A program made the translations under genes and the position numbers. This document shows, piece by piece, positions 43,905 to 52,871 of a DNA stretch of 64,000 nucleotides (within the stretch, counting starts at the first letter, position 1; each line of letters begins with the position of its first letter). The notes below the pieces were generated by a model. That model saw nothing but the letters and a program-made list of their open reading frames with translations, was not told the origin of the DNA and did no database searches. The stretch spans positions 62,001 through 126,000 of the forward strand of contig JADJYX010000013.1 in NCBI GenBank assembly GCA_016719535.1. Reading direction: 5' to 3'. This stretch comes from Rubrivivax sp. GTDB lineage: Bacteria; Pseudomonadota; Gammaproteobacteria; Burkholderiales; Burkholderiaceae_C.

Positions 43905-44993
43905 TCAGGCGGCGCAGACGAGGCGGTCGCGGCCCTGCTCCTTGGCCTCGGCCAGCGCACGTTCGGCGCGGTCCAGCGTCTGCTCCACCGTCTCGCCGGC
44001 ATGGTGCTCGGCCATGCCGGCCGACAAGGTGATGCCCAGCGCACCGCCGGGCACCGCCACCTGCATCGCGCCGATGCCGCTGCGCACGCGCTCGACGCCC
44101 CCCTTGGCCAGCGGACAGCGGGCGTCGCACAGCAGCAGCACGAAGCGGTCGCCGCCCCAGCGCCCGAAGGCGTCGGACACGCGCACGCGGCGCATGGCCT
44201 CGTGCGCCACACTGCGCAGCACGGCATCGCCGATGCCCCGGCCGCGCGTGTCGTTGAGCGGCTTGAACTGGTCGATGTCCAGCACCGCCAGGCAGAAGGT
44301 GCGGCCCGAGCGGATGCAGCGCTGGTGCTCGCGCTCCATCAGCTCGCGCATGTGGCGGCGGTTGACCAGCCCGGTGAGCTCGTCGCGCGTGGCCAGCTCT
44401 CGGATGCGCACCAGCGCCGCCTCCAGATCCTGCTGCTGGCGACGGCTGCGCTGGCGCATGCCGGCCAGCCGCGTGGTCAGCACCGAGGCCGCCGGCAGCA
44501 TGGTGGCCACCAGCCCGAAATGCACCGTCTCGACCCAGGGCCAGCCCGGCTGCTGCAGCCCGCGCCAGAGCATCGCCAGCCCCAGCGCAACGGCGGCAAA
44601 GACGCTGCCCCGGCGCATCTGCTGCGGCGTGGCCGACAGCATGGCGCCCATCAGCACCACCATCAGCACGAGGAAGAAGCCGCCGCGCGCCGCACCCGCC
44701 AGCCCATAGGCGAGCGCACAGGCGACGCTGCCGCCGATGATCTGCACCATCGTCAGCGACGGGTCCTCGAAGCGGCGCGACCAGCCGCTGCGGATGGCCA
44801 GATAGAGCAGCAGCGCCCCCGCGGGCGCCAGCAGTGCCCACAGCAGCGCCGCCGCCGGCAGCACGCCCACCAGCGCCAGCACCAGCAGGCCCAGGCCGCC
44901 GACCGACAGGGCGACCCCGATCATGACGGCCTGCACCAGCCGCGTGCGTTGCACGGGGTCGGTGGTCAGCAGCAGGTCGAGCAGGTGGCGCAT
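43905..44993 (-). CDS. Membrane GGDEF-domain protein with degenerate GGDRF motif
   Basis: The product is 362 residues with about five or six N-terminal membrane helices (e.g. VMIGVALSVGGLGLLVLALV, GFFLVLMVVLMGAML), a short coiled coil and a GGDEF domain from ~195 (ELATRDELTGLVNRRHMREL). Its metal-binding DIDQFKPLND is present but the signature loop reads RWGGDRF instead of RWGGDEF. The missing Glu is required for catalysis in diguanylate cyclases, so the protein may bind GTP or c-di-GMP without making it. It lies alone between two unrelated genes. Confidence 0.85.
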   Translation of the reverse strand: MRHLLDLLLTTDPVQRTRLVQAVMIGVALSVGGLGLLVLALVGVLPAAALLWALLAPAGALLLYLAIRSGWSRRFEDPSLTMVQIIGGSVACALAYGLAGAARGGFFLVLMVVLMGAMLSATPQQMRRGSVFAAVALGLAMLWRGLQQPGWPWVETVHFGLVATMLPAASVLTTRLAGMRQRSRRQQQDLEAALVRIRELATRDELTGLVNRRHMRELMEREHQRCIRSGRTFCLAVLDIDQFKPLNDTRGRGIGDAVLRSVAHEAMRRVRVSDAFGRWGGDRFVLLLCDARCPLAKGGVERVRSGIGAMQVAVPGGALGITLSAGMAEHHAGETVEQTLDRAERALAEAKEQGRDRLVCAA

Positions 44994-45059
44994 CGACTCA
45001 TCCGGTCGTGTGGAAGCGGGTGCAACGGCAAGCGTAGCGCATGGCCGCGGCCCCGGCGG

Positions 45060-45596
45060 TCACAGGTGGCGCAGCGGCAGCACTGCCCCCGCCTTCACCT
45101 CGCCGAGCGAGAAGCTGGTGTGCAGGTCCTTCACGTTGGGCAGCGTGAAGAGCTTGTCCATCGCCCAGCGCGAATAGGCGTCGAGGTCGGTGGCCACGAC
45201 CTGCAGCTCGAAGGTGCCGGCGCCGCTGATGTAGTGGCAGGACACGACCTCGGGCAGCGCGCGGATGGCGTCCTCGAGCGCGCGCGTGGCCTCGGCATTG
45301 TTGCGGTCGGCGTCGACACGCACGAAGGCCAGCACGCCCAGGCCGATGCGGCGGCGGTCGAGCTCGGCGCGGTAGCCGGTGATGTAGCCCTGCTGCTCGA
45401 GCCATTTCATGCGCCGCCAGGTGGGCGCGGCCGACAGCCCGATGCGCGCCGCCAGCTCGGTATTGGTCAGCCGCGCATCGGCCTGCAGCTCGCGCAGGAT
45501 GGCCACGTCGTAGCGGTCGAGCGCATTGCCATGCCCCTCGTCGGCCTCGGTTTCGGGCTTCCGGGTTTTCCCTTGGTTTTGCTTTTTGAGCATCAT
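45060..45596 (-). CDS. Lrp/AsnC family transcriptional regulator
   Basis: The product is 178 residues from the ATG at 45596 (MMLKKQNQGK); the frame reads back to 45671 without family sequence. After a polar N-terminal extension, the helix-turn-helix is ALDRYDVAILRELQADARLT with LAARIGLSAAPTWRRMKWLE (~30-65). The RAM effector domain follows (VLAFVRVDAD, VVSCHYISGAGTFELQVV). It is divergent from the indolepyruvate ferredoxin oxidoreductase gene, so it probably controls that gene in response to an amino acid, likely an aromatic or branched one. Confidence 0.9.
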   Translation of the reverse strand: MMLKKQNQGKTRKPETEADEGHGNALDRYDVAILRELQADARLTNTELAARIGLSAAPTWRRMKWLEQQGYITGYRAELDRRRIGLGVLAFVRVDADRNNAEATRALEDAIRALPEVVSCHYISGAGTFELQVVATDLDAYSRWAMDKLFTLPNVKDLHTSFSLGEVKAGAVLPLRHL

Positions 45597-45640
45597 GCTT
45601 GCGTCAACCTGCGCTCGTGCATCCGAACGTTGCGCGAAGC

Positions 45641-45693
45641 ATGCCCTTACGGGCATCAAAAGAAAAGACACGTCGGAGGCCTCGCCCTACACT
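45641..45693 (+). promoter_or_regulatory. Promoter and operator-like dyad upstream of indolepyruvate oxidoreductase
   Basis: An inverted repeat ATGCCC-TTAC-GGGCAT (45641-45656) is followed by AAGACA (45665-45670), a 17-bp spacer and TACACT (45688-45693). The dyad centre is about 50 bp upstream of the predicted start and lies in the 132-bp gap between the divergent Lrp and oxidoreductase genes, a likely place for Lrp binding. Confidence 0.45.
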
Positions 45694-45728
45694 GCCCGCC
45701 ACCCCTGGCCGCTGCAAGAGCCCCACCG

Positions 45729-48700
45729 ATGAACGCCCCCCTGCCCGACGCCGTCCGCAAGGCCCTGGAATCCGTCACCCTCGACGACAAATACGCCCTC
45801 GAAACAGGGCGTGCGTTCATGAGCGGCACGCAAGCCCTGGTGCGCCTGCCCATGCTGCAGCGGCAGCGCGATGCACGCGGCGGCCTCGACACCGCCGGCT
45901 TCGTCAGCGGCTACCGCGGCAGCCCGCTGGGCGGCTACGACCAGGCGATGTGGCAGGCCAAGCAGCACATGGCGGCGCAGAACATCGTCTTCCAGCCGGG
46001 CGTCAACGAGGAACTGGCGGCCACCGCGGTGTGGGGCACGCAGATGCTCGACCTCTTCCCCGACAAGCGCCGGTTCGATGGCGTGTTCGGCATCTGGTAT
46101 GGCAAGGGCCCGGGCGTGGACCGCTGCAGCGACGTCTTCAAGCACGCCAACATGGCCGGCACCTCGAAGCACGGCGGCGTGATCGCGGTGGCGGGCGACG
46201 ACCATGTCGCCAAGAGCAGCACCGCGGCGCACCAGAGCGACCACATCTTCAAGGCCTGCGGGCTGCCGGTCTTCTTTCCGTCCAGCGTGCAGGACATCCT
46301 GGACATGGGCCTGCACGCCTTCGCGATGAGCCGCTTTGCCGGCGTGTGGACGGGCATGAAGACCATCCAGGAGGTGGTGGAGTCGTCGTCGTCGGTGCAG
46401 GTCGACCCCGGCCGCGTGCAGATCATCCTGCCCGAGGACTTCCAGATGCCGCCCGGCGGCCTGCACATGCGCTGGCCCGACGGCGCGCTCGAGCAGGAGG
46501 CGCGCCTGTTCGACTACAAGTGGTATGCGGCGCTGGCCTATGTGCGCGCCAACAAGCTCAATCACGACGTCATCCGCAGCAGCCACGACCGCTTCGGCAT
46601 CATCGCCAGCGGCAAGGCCTTCAACGACACGCGCCAGGCGCTGTTCGACCTCGGCCTCGACGAGGACGCCTGCCACCGGCTGGGCATCCGGCTGCACAAG
46701 GTCAACGTCGTGTGGCCGCTGGAGGCCACCATCACGCGCCACTTCGCCGAAGGCCTGCAGGAGATCCTGGTCGTCGAGGAGAAGCGCCAGGTCATCGAAT
46801 ACCAGGTCAAGGAAGAGCTCTACAACTGGCGTGCCGACGTGCGCCCCAACGTGCTCGGCAAATTCGACGAGGACGAAGGTGACGCCAGCGGCGGCGAATG
46901 GAGCCGCCCCAACCCCAGCCAGAACTGGCTGCTGCGCGCCAAGGCCGACCTCACGCCGGCGATCATCGCGCGTGCCATCGCCAGGCGGTTGAAGAAGCTC
47001 GGCGTCGATGCCGATACCGCGCGCCGCATGGACGAGCGCATCGCCCTCATCGACGACCGCGAGCGCGCGCTGGCGCAGATCGCGTCGGGCGGCGACCGCC
47101 AGCCCTGGTTCTGCAGCGGCTGTCCGCACAACACCAGCACGCGCGTGCCCGAAGGATCGCGCGCCGCGGCCGGCATCGGCTGCCACTTCATGGCCACCTG
47201 GATGGACCGCAGCACCATCACCTTCAGCCAGATGGGCGGCGAGGGCGTGAGCTGGGTCGGCCAGGCACCCTTCACGCAGGAAAAGCACATCTTCGCCAAC
47301 CTCGGCGACGGCACCTATTTCCACAGCGGGGCGCTGGCGGTGCGCCAGGCGATCGCCGCCAAGGTCAACATCACCTACAAGATCCTCTTCAACGACGCGG
47401 TGGCGATGACCGGCGGCCAGCCGGTGGACGGCACGCTGCGCGTGCCCGAGATGACACGCGAGCTCGACGCCGAGGGCGCGAAGCAGATCGTCGTCGTCAC
47501 CGACGAGCCCGAGAAATACGACGCCGTGAAGGGCCGCCTGGCGCCCGGCGTGACGGTGCGCCACCGCGACGAGCTCGACGCCGTGCAGCGCGCGCTGCGC
47601 GAGGTCGAGGGCTGCACCATCCTGATCTACGACCAGACCTGCGCCACCGAGAAGCGCCGCCGCCGCAAGCGCGGCACCATGGCCACGCCGAACAAGACGG
47701 TGGTCATCAACGAGGCGGTGTGCGAGGGCTGCGGCGACTGCAGCGTGCAGAGCAACTGCCTGAGCGTGGAGCCGCTGGAGACCGAATTCGGCCGCAAGCG
47801 GCGCATCAACCAGAGCACCTGCAACAAGGACTTCAGCTGCGTGAAGGGCTTCTGCCCGAGCTTCGTCACCATCGAAGGCGGCACGCTGAAGAAGCCGAAG
47901 CAGGAAAAGCGCGAGCTCACACTGCCGCCCGTGCCCGAGCCGGTGATCCCGGCCGCCGAACAGGCCTGGGGCATCCTGGTGGCGGGTGTCGGCGGCACCG
48001 GCGTCATCACCATCGGCTCGCTGCTGGGCATGGCCGCGCACCTGGACGGCAAGGGCATCGTCACGCAGGACGCCGGCGGCCTGGCGCAGAAGGGCGGCGC
48101 CGCCTGGAGCCATGTGCAGATCGCCAACCGGCCCGAGGCCATCCACACCACCAAGGTCGACACCGCCAAGGCCGACCTCGTGATCGCCTGCGACGCCATC
48201 GTCGGCACGGCCAGGCCCACGCTGCAGGTGATGATGCCCGGCCGCACCTTCGTCGCACTCAACAGCCACGGCACGCCGACGGCGGCGATGATCAAGAATC
48301 CCGACTGGCAGTTTCCGACCGGCAGCTGCGAAGCGGCGCTGGCGGCGGCCGTCGGTCCGGCACTGCTGGGCCACTTCGACGCCGAGCAGGCGGCCGTGCA
48401 GTTGCTGGGCGATTCGATCTATACCAACCCGCTGCTGCTGGGCTATGCGTGGCAGCAGGGGCGCATTCCGCTCAGCCACGCGTCGCTGATGCGCGCGATG
48501 GCGCTCAACGGCGTGCAGGTCGAGAACAACCAGGCCGCCTTCGAGTGGGGCCGGCGCTGCGCGCATGACCTGGCCGCCGTGCAGGCGCTGTTTGCTGCGC
48601 AGCAGGTCATCCGCATCGTCAGGAAGCCCTCGGTCGACGAGCTGGTGGCGCGCCGGATCGAATTTCTCACCGGCTACCAGGACGCCGCCTATGCGCAGCA

Positions 48701-49259
48701 GTACCGGGCCTTTGTCGATGCGGTGCGCGCGGCCGAGGCAAAGCTGGGCCCGGGAACGGCGCTGTCGGAGGCGGTGGCGAAATACCTCTTCAAGCTGATG
48801 GCCTACAAGGACGAATACGAGGTCGCCCGCCTGCACACCGACCCGGCCTTCGTGGCGAAGATCGACGCCATGTTCGAGGGCGACTACAGGATCGTGCACC
48901 ACCTGGCGCCGCCGCTGACGGCGAAGAAGAATGCCCAGGGCGAGCTGATCAAGCAGCCCTACGGCCCCTGGATGCGCAGCGCCTTCGGCTGGCTCGCGAA
49001 GATGAAGGGCCTGCGCGGCGGCGCGCTCGACTTCTTCGGCAGGACCGCGGAACGGCGCATGGAGCGCCAGCTGATCGATGACTACCGCGCCTGCATCGAG
49101 GAACTGCTGCGCGGCCTGACGGCCGAGAAGCTGCCGCTGGCGGCCGAGATCGCGCGCATCCCGGAAGAGATCCGCGGCTACGGCCACGTGAAGGAGCGGC
49201 ACGTCAAGGCCGCGCGCGCCAGTTGGGATGCGTTGATGGCGAGGTGGCGGGCGGCCTGA
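45729..49259 (+). CDS. Indolepyruvate ferredoxin oxidoreductase, fused alpha/beta type
   Basis: The product is 1176 residues. The N-terminal pyrimidine-binding domain starts with TGRAFMSGTQALVRLPMLQR and GFVSGYRGSPLGGYD. The TPP-binding region contains PWFCSGCPHNTSTRVPEGSR and NLGDGTYFHSGALAVRQ, then NDAVAMTGGQPVDG. A ferredoxin-like cysteine cluster is VCEGCGDCSVQSNC (~660) with CNKDFSCVKGFCPSF. The gamma-type domain is LVAGVGGTGVITIGSLLG (~750), and a DUF6537-like region ends the protein. It oxidatively decarboxylates aryl or branched-chain 2-oxoacids to acyl-CoA, in amino acid breakdown. The divergent Lrp gene is the probable regulator. Confidence 0.95.
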   Translation: MNAPLPDAVRKALESVTLDDKYALETGRAFMSGTQALVRLPMLQRQRDARGGLDTAGFVSGYRGSPLGGYDQAMWQAKQHMAAQNIVFQPGVNEELAATAVWGTQMLDLFPDKRRFDGVFGIWYGKGPGVDRCSDVFKHANMAGTSKHGGVIAVAGDDHVAKSSTAAHQSDHIFKACGLPVFFPSSVQDILDMGLHAFAMSRFAGVWTGMKTIQEVVESSSSVQVDPGRVQIILPEDFQMPPGGLHMRWPDGALEQEARLFDYKWYAALAYVRANKLNHDVIRSSHDRFGIIASGKAFNDTRQALFDLGLDEDACHRLGIRLHKVNVVWPLEATITRHFAEGLQEILVVEEKRQVIEYQVKEELYNWRADVRPNVLGKFDEDEGDASGGEWSRPNPSQNWLLRAKADLTPAIIARAIARRLKKLGVDADTARRMDERIALIDDRERALAQIASGGDRQPWFCSGCPHNTSTRVPEGSRAAAGIGCHFMATWMDRSTITFSQMGGEGVSWVGQAPFTQEKHIFANLGDGTYFHSGALAVRQAIAAKVNITYKILFNDAVAMTGGQPVDGTLRVPEMTRELDAEGAKQIVVVTDEPEKYDAVKGRLAPGVTVRHRDELDAVQRALREVEGCTILIYDQTCATEKRRRRKRGTMATPNKTVVINEAVCEGCGDCSVQSNCLSVEPLETEFGRKRRINQSTCNKDFSCVKGFCPSFVTIEGGTLKKPKQEKRELTLPPVPEPVIPAAEQAWGILVAGVGGTGVITIGSLLGMAAHLDGKGIVTQDAGGLAQKGGAAWSHVQIANRPEAIHTTKVDTAKADLVIACDAIVGTARPTLQVMMPGRTFVALNSHGTPTAAMIKNPDWQFPTGSCEAALAAAVGPALLGHFDAEQAAVQLLGDSIYTNPLLLGYAWQQGRIPLSHASLMRAMALNGVQVENNQAAFEWGRRCAHDLAAVQALFAAQQVIRIVRKPSVDELVARRIEFLTGYQDAAYAQQYRAFVDAVRAAEAKLGPGTALSEAVAKYLFKLMAYKDEYEVARLHTDPAFVAKIDAMFEGDYRIVHHLAPPLTAKKNAQGELIKQPYGPWMRSAFGWLAKMKGLRGGALDFFGRTAERRMERQLIDDYRACIEELLRGLTAEKLPLAAEIARIPEEIRGYGHVKERHVKAARASWDALMARWRAA

Positions 49260-49286
49260 TCTCCTGCGCCGCGTCGCGTCGGCAGC

Positions 49287-49302
49287 CCCCTTGAACAAGG
49301 GG
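49287..49302. promoter_or_regulatory. Hairpin upstream of the PEP-CTERM gene
   Basis: CCCCTT-GAAC-AAGGGG forms a 6-bp stem 27 bp after the oxidoreductase stop. A second dyad, CGATGC...GCATCG, follows at 49326-49344. Neither has a T-run. They may end the preceding transcript or bind a regulator of the PEP-CTERM gene. Confidence 0.25.
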
Positions 49303-49380
49303 TCGACACCGACCTGCCTCCGCTTCGATGCTCCATCGGCATCGGCGGTGGCCGCGAGCGTCGCCGGAAGGAGGATCACC

Positions 49381-50262
49381 ATGCAGTTGCGCGCCCTGGC
49401 CGCGGCACTGGCCGCCACCGCCGCCATCCTGAGCAGCGGGGCTCTTGCCGCTCCGATCGTCTTCTCGAGTGCCGGCGCCGGTGCCGCCGATCTGACGGCA
49501 ACGGTCGACGCCTTCCGCGCGGTGCTCGGGGCCAACCTCGGCGCGGCGCCCAACCCGACCCACAGCCCGGGCCGGCGTGAGATCAACTGGGATGCCGGCG
49601 CGGCGCTGGACGGCGTCGCCGACCCCAACCTGATGCCGGGCAATCAGTTCAACGGGTTGGCATCGCCCTTTGCGCGCGGCGCGCAATTCGCCACCCCCGG
49701 CAGCGGCTTCATGATCAGCCGCCGCTGTGCGCAGGACGGTCAAACCTTCCCCTGCGGCGGCAGCGACATCCTGCTGGGCATGGGGCCCGCTGCCGGCAAC
49801 AACGTCAATTTCCGTGCCTTCAGCGCGGAGCGCATCTTCACGCCGATCGGCAGCAACATCATGGACGTGCGCTTCGCGGTGCCGGGCTCTGCGGGCGTGA
49901 CGGCCAGCACCCGCGCGTTCGGCGCGGTCTTTCTCGACGTCGAGGTCGCCAACCTGACGACGATGGAATTCTTCGACGCCAGCAGCGCTTCGCTGGGCGT
50001 CTTCGGCGTGCCGGTGGCACCGGACGGCGGCTTCTCGTTCCTGGGCGTGCAGTTCGGCGGCGGCGAGCGCGTGGCGCGCGTGCGGCTGACGCTGGGCGAC
50101 ATGTCGGTGCTGGCGCACGGACAGTTCAGCGATCTCCGCAACGACCTCGTCGCGCTCGACGACTTCATCTATGCCGAGCCTGCGGCCGTGCCCGAGCCCG
50201 CGACCTGGGCCCTGCTGGCCATCGGTGCCGCCGCGCTGGTGCGCCGGCGGCGCCGGCGCTGA
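49381..50262 (+). CDS. PEP-CTERM sorting-signal protein
   Basis: The product is 293 residues with a strong AGGAGG ribosome-binding site and a Sec signal peptide (LRALAAALAATAAILSSGALAA). The C-terminus VPEPATWALLAIGAAALVRR followed by more Arg is a textbook PEP-CTERM signal: PEP box, membrane helix, basic tail. Such proteins are handled by the exosortase system and go to the cell surface or extracellular polymer. The body is beta-rich (GVQFGGGERVARVRLTLGD) with two Cys (RRCAQDGQTFPCGG) that may pair. No exosortase gene is in the window. Specific role unknown. Confidence 0.9.
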   Translation: MQLRALAAALAATAAILSSGALAAPIVFSSAGAGAADLTATVDAFRAVLGANLGAAPNPTHSPGRREINWDAGAALDGVADPNLMPGNQFNGLASPFARGAQFATPGSGFMISRRCAQDGQTFPCGGSDILLGMGPAAGNNVNFRAFSAERIFTPIGSNIMDVRFAVPGSAGVTASTRAFGAVFLDVEVANLTTMEFFDASSASLGVFGVPVAPDGGFSFLGVQFGGGERVARVRLTLGDMSVLAHGQFSDLRNDLVALDDFIYAEPAAVPEPATWALLAIGAAALVRRRRRR

Positions 50263-50265
50263 AGC

Positions 50266-50547
50266 TCAGTGCATCACCACCGGCTGCTGCGCCAGCGCGG
50301 TGAAGCGGCCGATGAACTCGTCGAAGGCCTCGGGGCTGGGGTCGTTGTCGGCAATCGCCTGCACGCCGGTCTTGAAATGCTCGGCGAGTTCGCCTTCGAT
50401 GAAGATCTCCTTGCGCGCGAGCTTGTCGACGATCTCGTAACCGCCGCGGCCGATGGCCGAGGCGGCTGCGGTCCCGCTCGCATCCTGCGCGCCCGACAGA
50501 TCGATCTGCACGACGACGTAGCTGTCCGAGTTGTAGAGCATCTGCAT
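50266..50547 (-). CDS. DUF3567 family protein
   Basis: The product is 93 residues from the ATG at 50547 with an AAGGAG ribosome-binding site 10 nt upstream. It starts MQMLYNSDSYVVVQIDL and contains RGGYEIVDKLARKEIFIEGE and DEFIGRFTALAQQPVVMH, the conserved core of a small cytoplasmic protein found mainly in Burkholderiales. Function is unknown. It ends 3 bp from the PEP-CTERM stop (convergent) and lies downstream of the DUF3108 gene on the same strand. Confidence 0.88.
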   Translation of the reverse strand: MQMLYNSDSYVVVQIDLSGAQDASGTAAASAIGRGGYEIVDKLARKEIFIEGELAEHFKTGVQAIADNDPSPEAFDEFIGRFTALAQQPVVMH

Positions 50548-50591
50548 GGGGTGGACTCCTTGGTCGGCACTTGGATGCCCGGCGCCGGATT

Positions 50592-51713
50592 TCAAGGCTT
50601 GAGCACAAAATCCAGGGCTTCGGCGCCGCGTTCGCTGCTGAGCCTGATGCGTGCCGGCAGATGGTGGCGTGCCGGGTCCAGCCAGACCTCGACACGCGTG
50701 TCGTACGGCTTGCGCGGCTCGCGCCGCAGCGCCAGGCTGCGCTCCAGGCGTGCACCGGCGATGTCGACGGCCTCGCGGCCGGAGACGGTGAAGGTCCAGA
50801 CGTCGGTGTCGCCGCGCGAGCCGCTGACCGCCATCTCGACCTGCTCGCCCGGGCGGAAGCGCGCCGGCTCGGCCTCGACGATGGCCGCCAGCTGCACCAT
50901 CCACGACAGCCGGTCCTGCGCCCCGGCCGGCAGCGGGTATTGCGCCGACGAACCGGAATAGGTGATGAGCCCTCGGTCGCGCTGGAAATTGGCGGCGCGC
51001 AGGTCGCGCCCGCGCCGGCGATCGACGAAGCGCAGCGGTGCCACGCCGGCGAGGTCGAAGCCGCCGCGGCTGGCCTGCGACAGCACCTGAAAGCCGAAGA
51101 CCGATCCTTCCATCGACATCTCGTAGCCGTCGGCGCTGCGCTGCCAGCGCAGTTCGCCCTCGCCCGTCAGGGCACCACGGCGCAGTTCGTACTGCAGCTG
51201 CGTCGAGGGCGGCACGCGGGTGCGGTAGGTCGGTGGCGGTGGCTCGGCCGCCCCGGGTGATGCCATGGCCGCCAGCGTCAGCGCAGCCGGCACCAAAGCC
51301 GGCAGCGACGGTGGCGCGTCGACCGCTTCGGGCGCCGGCGCATCGGCTGCCACCTGCGCCGCCAGCACCTGGGGCCCCGGTGGCGGCGCGGCCGGCGGCG
51401 CCACCGGGGACGGCAGCGGCCGCCGCACCGCCATCGCCGCTGGCTTGGCCGGCACGGTCCGCGCGGCCGGCGGAGCCTCGGCGGGCGGCATGCCGGTGGG
51501 TTGCGCGACCGGCGCCACGATATGCCGCACGCTCAAGGCCCGCGGCGCGGGCGATGCGGCCGCCGGCCGGCTCGCGGGCCAGCCGGCCAGCAAGAGGCCA
51601 TGAACCGCCAGCACCGCCAGCGCCAGCGCCGCCAGCGGCAGCACCCGGCGCGCCAGGCGGCGCCACGGCCCAGGCGCGGCAGGCGTGGTGGACGGATCGG
51701 GTGTCGGCAGCAC
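50592..51713 (-). CDS. DUF3108 domain envelope protein
   Basis: The product is 373 residues. One N-terminal membrane helix (VLPLAALALAVLAVHGLLLA) is followed by a ~110-residue Pro/Ala-rich linker, then the DUF3108 beta-barrel-like domain (STQLQYELRRGALTGEGELR, FVDRRRGRDLRAANFQRDRG, WLDPARHHLPARIRLSSERG). The layout, anchor plus flexible linker plus domain, looks like a TonB-like periplasmic protein, but the domain is unrelated to TonB. Function is unknown. It is divergent from the fumarylacetoacetase-family gene with a 44-bp gap. Confidence 0.82.
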   Translation of the reverse strand: MLPTPDPSTTPAAPGPWRRLARRVLPLAALALAVLAVHGLLLAGWPASRPAAASPAPRALSVRHIVAPVAQPTGMPPAEAPPAARTVPAKPAAMAVRRPLPSPVAPPAAPPPGPQVLAAQVAADAPAPEAVDAPPSLPALVPAALTLAAMASPGAAEPPPPTYRTRVPPSTQLQYELRRGALTGEGELRWQRSADGYEMSMEGSVFGFQVLSQASRGGFDLAGVAPLRFVDRRRGRDLRAANFQRDRGLITYSGSSAQYPLPAGAQDRLSWMVQLAAIVEAEPARFRPGEQVEMAVSGSRGDTDVWTFTVSGREAVDIAGARLERSLALRREPRKPYDTRVEVWLDPARHHLPARIRLSSERGAEALDFVLKP

Positions 51714-51757
51714 GTGACAATGGTGCCACCTTCGCCCTTGCCGATGATGTCCACCCC

Positions 51758-52792
51758 ATGAAGCTCGCCACCCTGAAGGACGGCTCGCGCGACGGCCAGC
51801 TCGTCGTCGTCTCCCGCGACCTGAGCCTGGCCCACCATGCCAGCGGTGTCGCCACCCGGCTGCAGCAGGTGCTGGACGACTGGAATTTCCTCTCGCCGCA
51901 ACTCGAGGACCTGTATGCCACGCTCAACGGCGGCAAGGCGCGCCACGCCTTCCCCTTCGAGCCACACCAGTGCATGGCGCCGCTGCCGCGCGCCTGCCAG
52001 TGGGCCCATGCCTCGGGCTACCTGAACCATGTGGCGCTGCTGCGCCGCGCGCACGGCGTCGAACGGCCCGAGGACACACACCCCGGGCTGCTGATCCACC
52101 AGGGCGGCAGCGACGCGCTGCTGGGCCCCACCGACGATGCCTTCTTTTTCGACGAGGACGCGGGCATCGACTTCGGGGCCGGGCTGGCGGTGATCACCGG
52201 CGACATCCCGATGGGCGCCGGCCCCGACCAGGCGCTGGACGGCGTGCGGCTGCTCGTGCTGGTCAACGATTGGACGCTGTGCCACCTGGAGCCTGTCGAG
52301 CTGGCCACGGGCTTGCGCTTCCTGCACAGCAAGCCGGCCACCGCCTTCGGCCCGCTGGCGGTGACGCCCGACGAGCTGGGCGAAAACTGGCGCGGCGGCC
52401 GCGTGCACCTGCCGGTTTGCAGCAGCCGGAACGGGCGCCAGGTCGGAGCGACCGATGCCGGCAAGGGCATGGACATTCCCTTCGGCGTCATCCTGGCGCA
52501 CCTGGCGCGCACGCGGCCGGTGCGCGCGGGCAGCATCGTCGGCGGCGGCACCGTCAGCCACGCCGACGCCGCCAGCGGCTACAGCTGCATCGCCGAACAA
52601 CGCGCGCGCGAAATGGCCGCCGGCGGCCATGCCAGCACCGGGTATCTGCGCTTCGGCGACCGCCTTCGCATCGAGGTGACGGGCGACGACGGCCAGAGCC
52701 TGTTCGGCGCCATTGAGCAACGCGTGGTCGGCCCGGGAGGCGCGGGCGCGCCGCCTGCCGGCCCCGGCGTCGACGCCGACACCCTGGGTTGA
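51758..52792 (+). CDS. Fumarylacetoacetate hydrolase family protein
   Basis: The product is 344 residues. Starting MKLATLKDGSRDGQLVVVSR, it has the FAH-type active-site region: EDAGIDFGAGLAVITGDIP (metal-binding acidic residues), LVNDWTLCHLE and KPATAFGPLAVTPDELG. The C-terminal part includes GSIVGGGTVSHADAASGYSC. Members hydrolyse or decarboxylate beta-diketo acids in aromatic compound breakdown; with homogentisate enzymes absent here, the exact substrate is open. Many Burkholderiales carry this type as the tyrosine-pathway fumarylacetoacetase substitute. Confidence 0.87.
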   Translation: MKLATLKDGSRDGQLVVVSRDLSLAHHASGVATRLQQVLDDWNFLSPQLEDLYATLNGGKARHAFPFEPHQCMAPLPRACQWAHASGYLNHVALLRRAHGVERPEDTHPGLLIHQGGSDALLGPTDDAFFFDEDAGIDFGAGLAVITGDIPMGAGPDQALDGVRLLVLVNDWTLCHLEPVELATGLRFLHSKPATAFGPLAVTPDELGENWRGGRVHLPVCSSRNGRQVGATDAGKGMDIPFGVILAHLARTRPVRAGSIVGGGTVSHADAASGYSCIAEQRAREMAAGGHASTGYLRFGDRLRIEVTGDDGQSLFGAIEQRVVGPGGAGAPPAGPGVDADTLG

Positions 52793-52871
52793 CCATCGCC
52801 AGATCGAACGGCCGCCGCCGCGGCGCCCGGCGCACAATGGCGGCGACCTCATCCACTCCGCCTGCGCCACC

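Noticed and set aside
42930..49259. A single 2109-codon plus frame joining several regions
   Set aside because: Only the part from 45729 encodes a real protein (indolepyruvate ferredoxin oxidoreductase); the upstream part is antisense to the aspartoacylase, GGDEF and Lrp genes.
45687..49643. 1318-codon minus frame opposite the oxidoreductase
   Set aside because: His/Gly/Arg/Val-rich shadow of the real gene without any recognisable domain.
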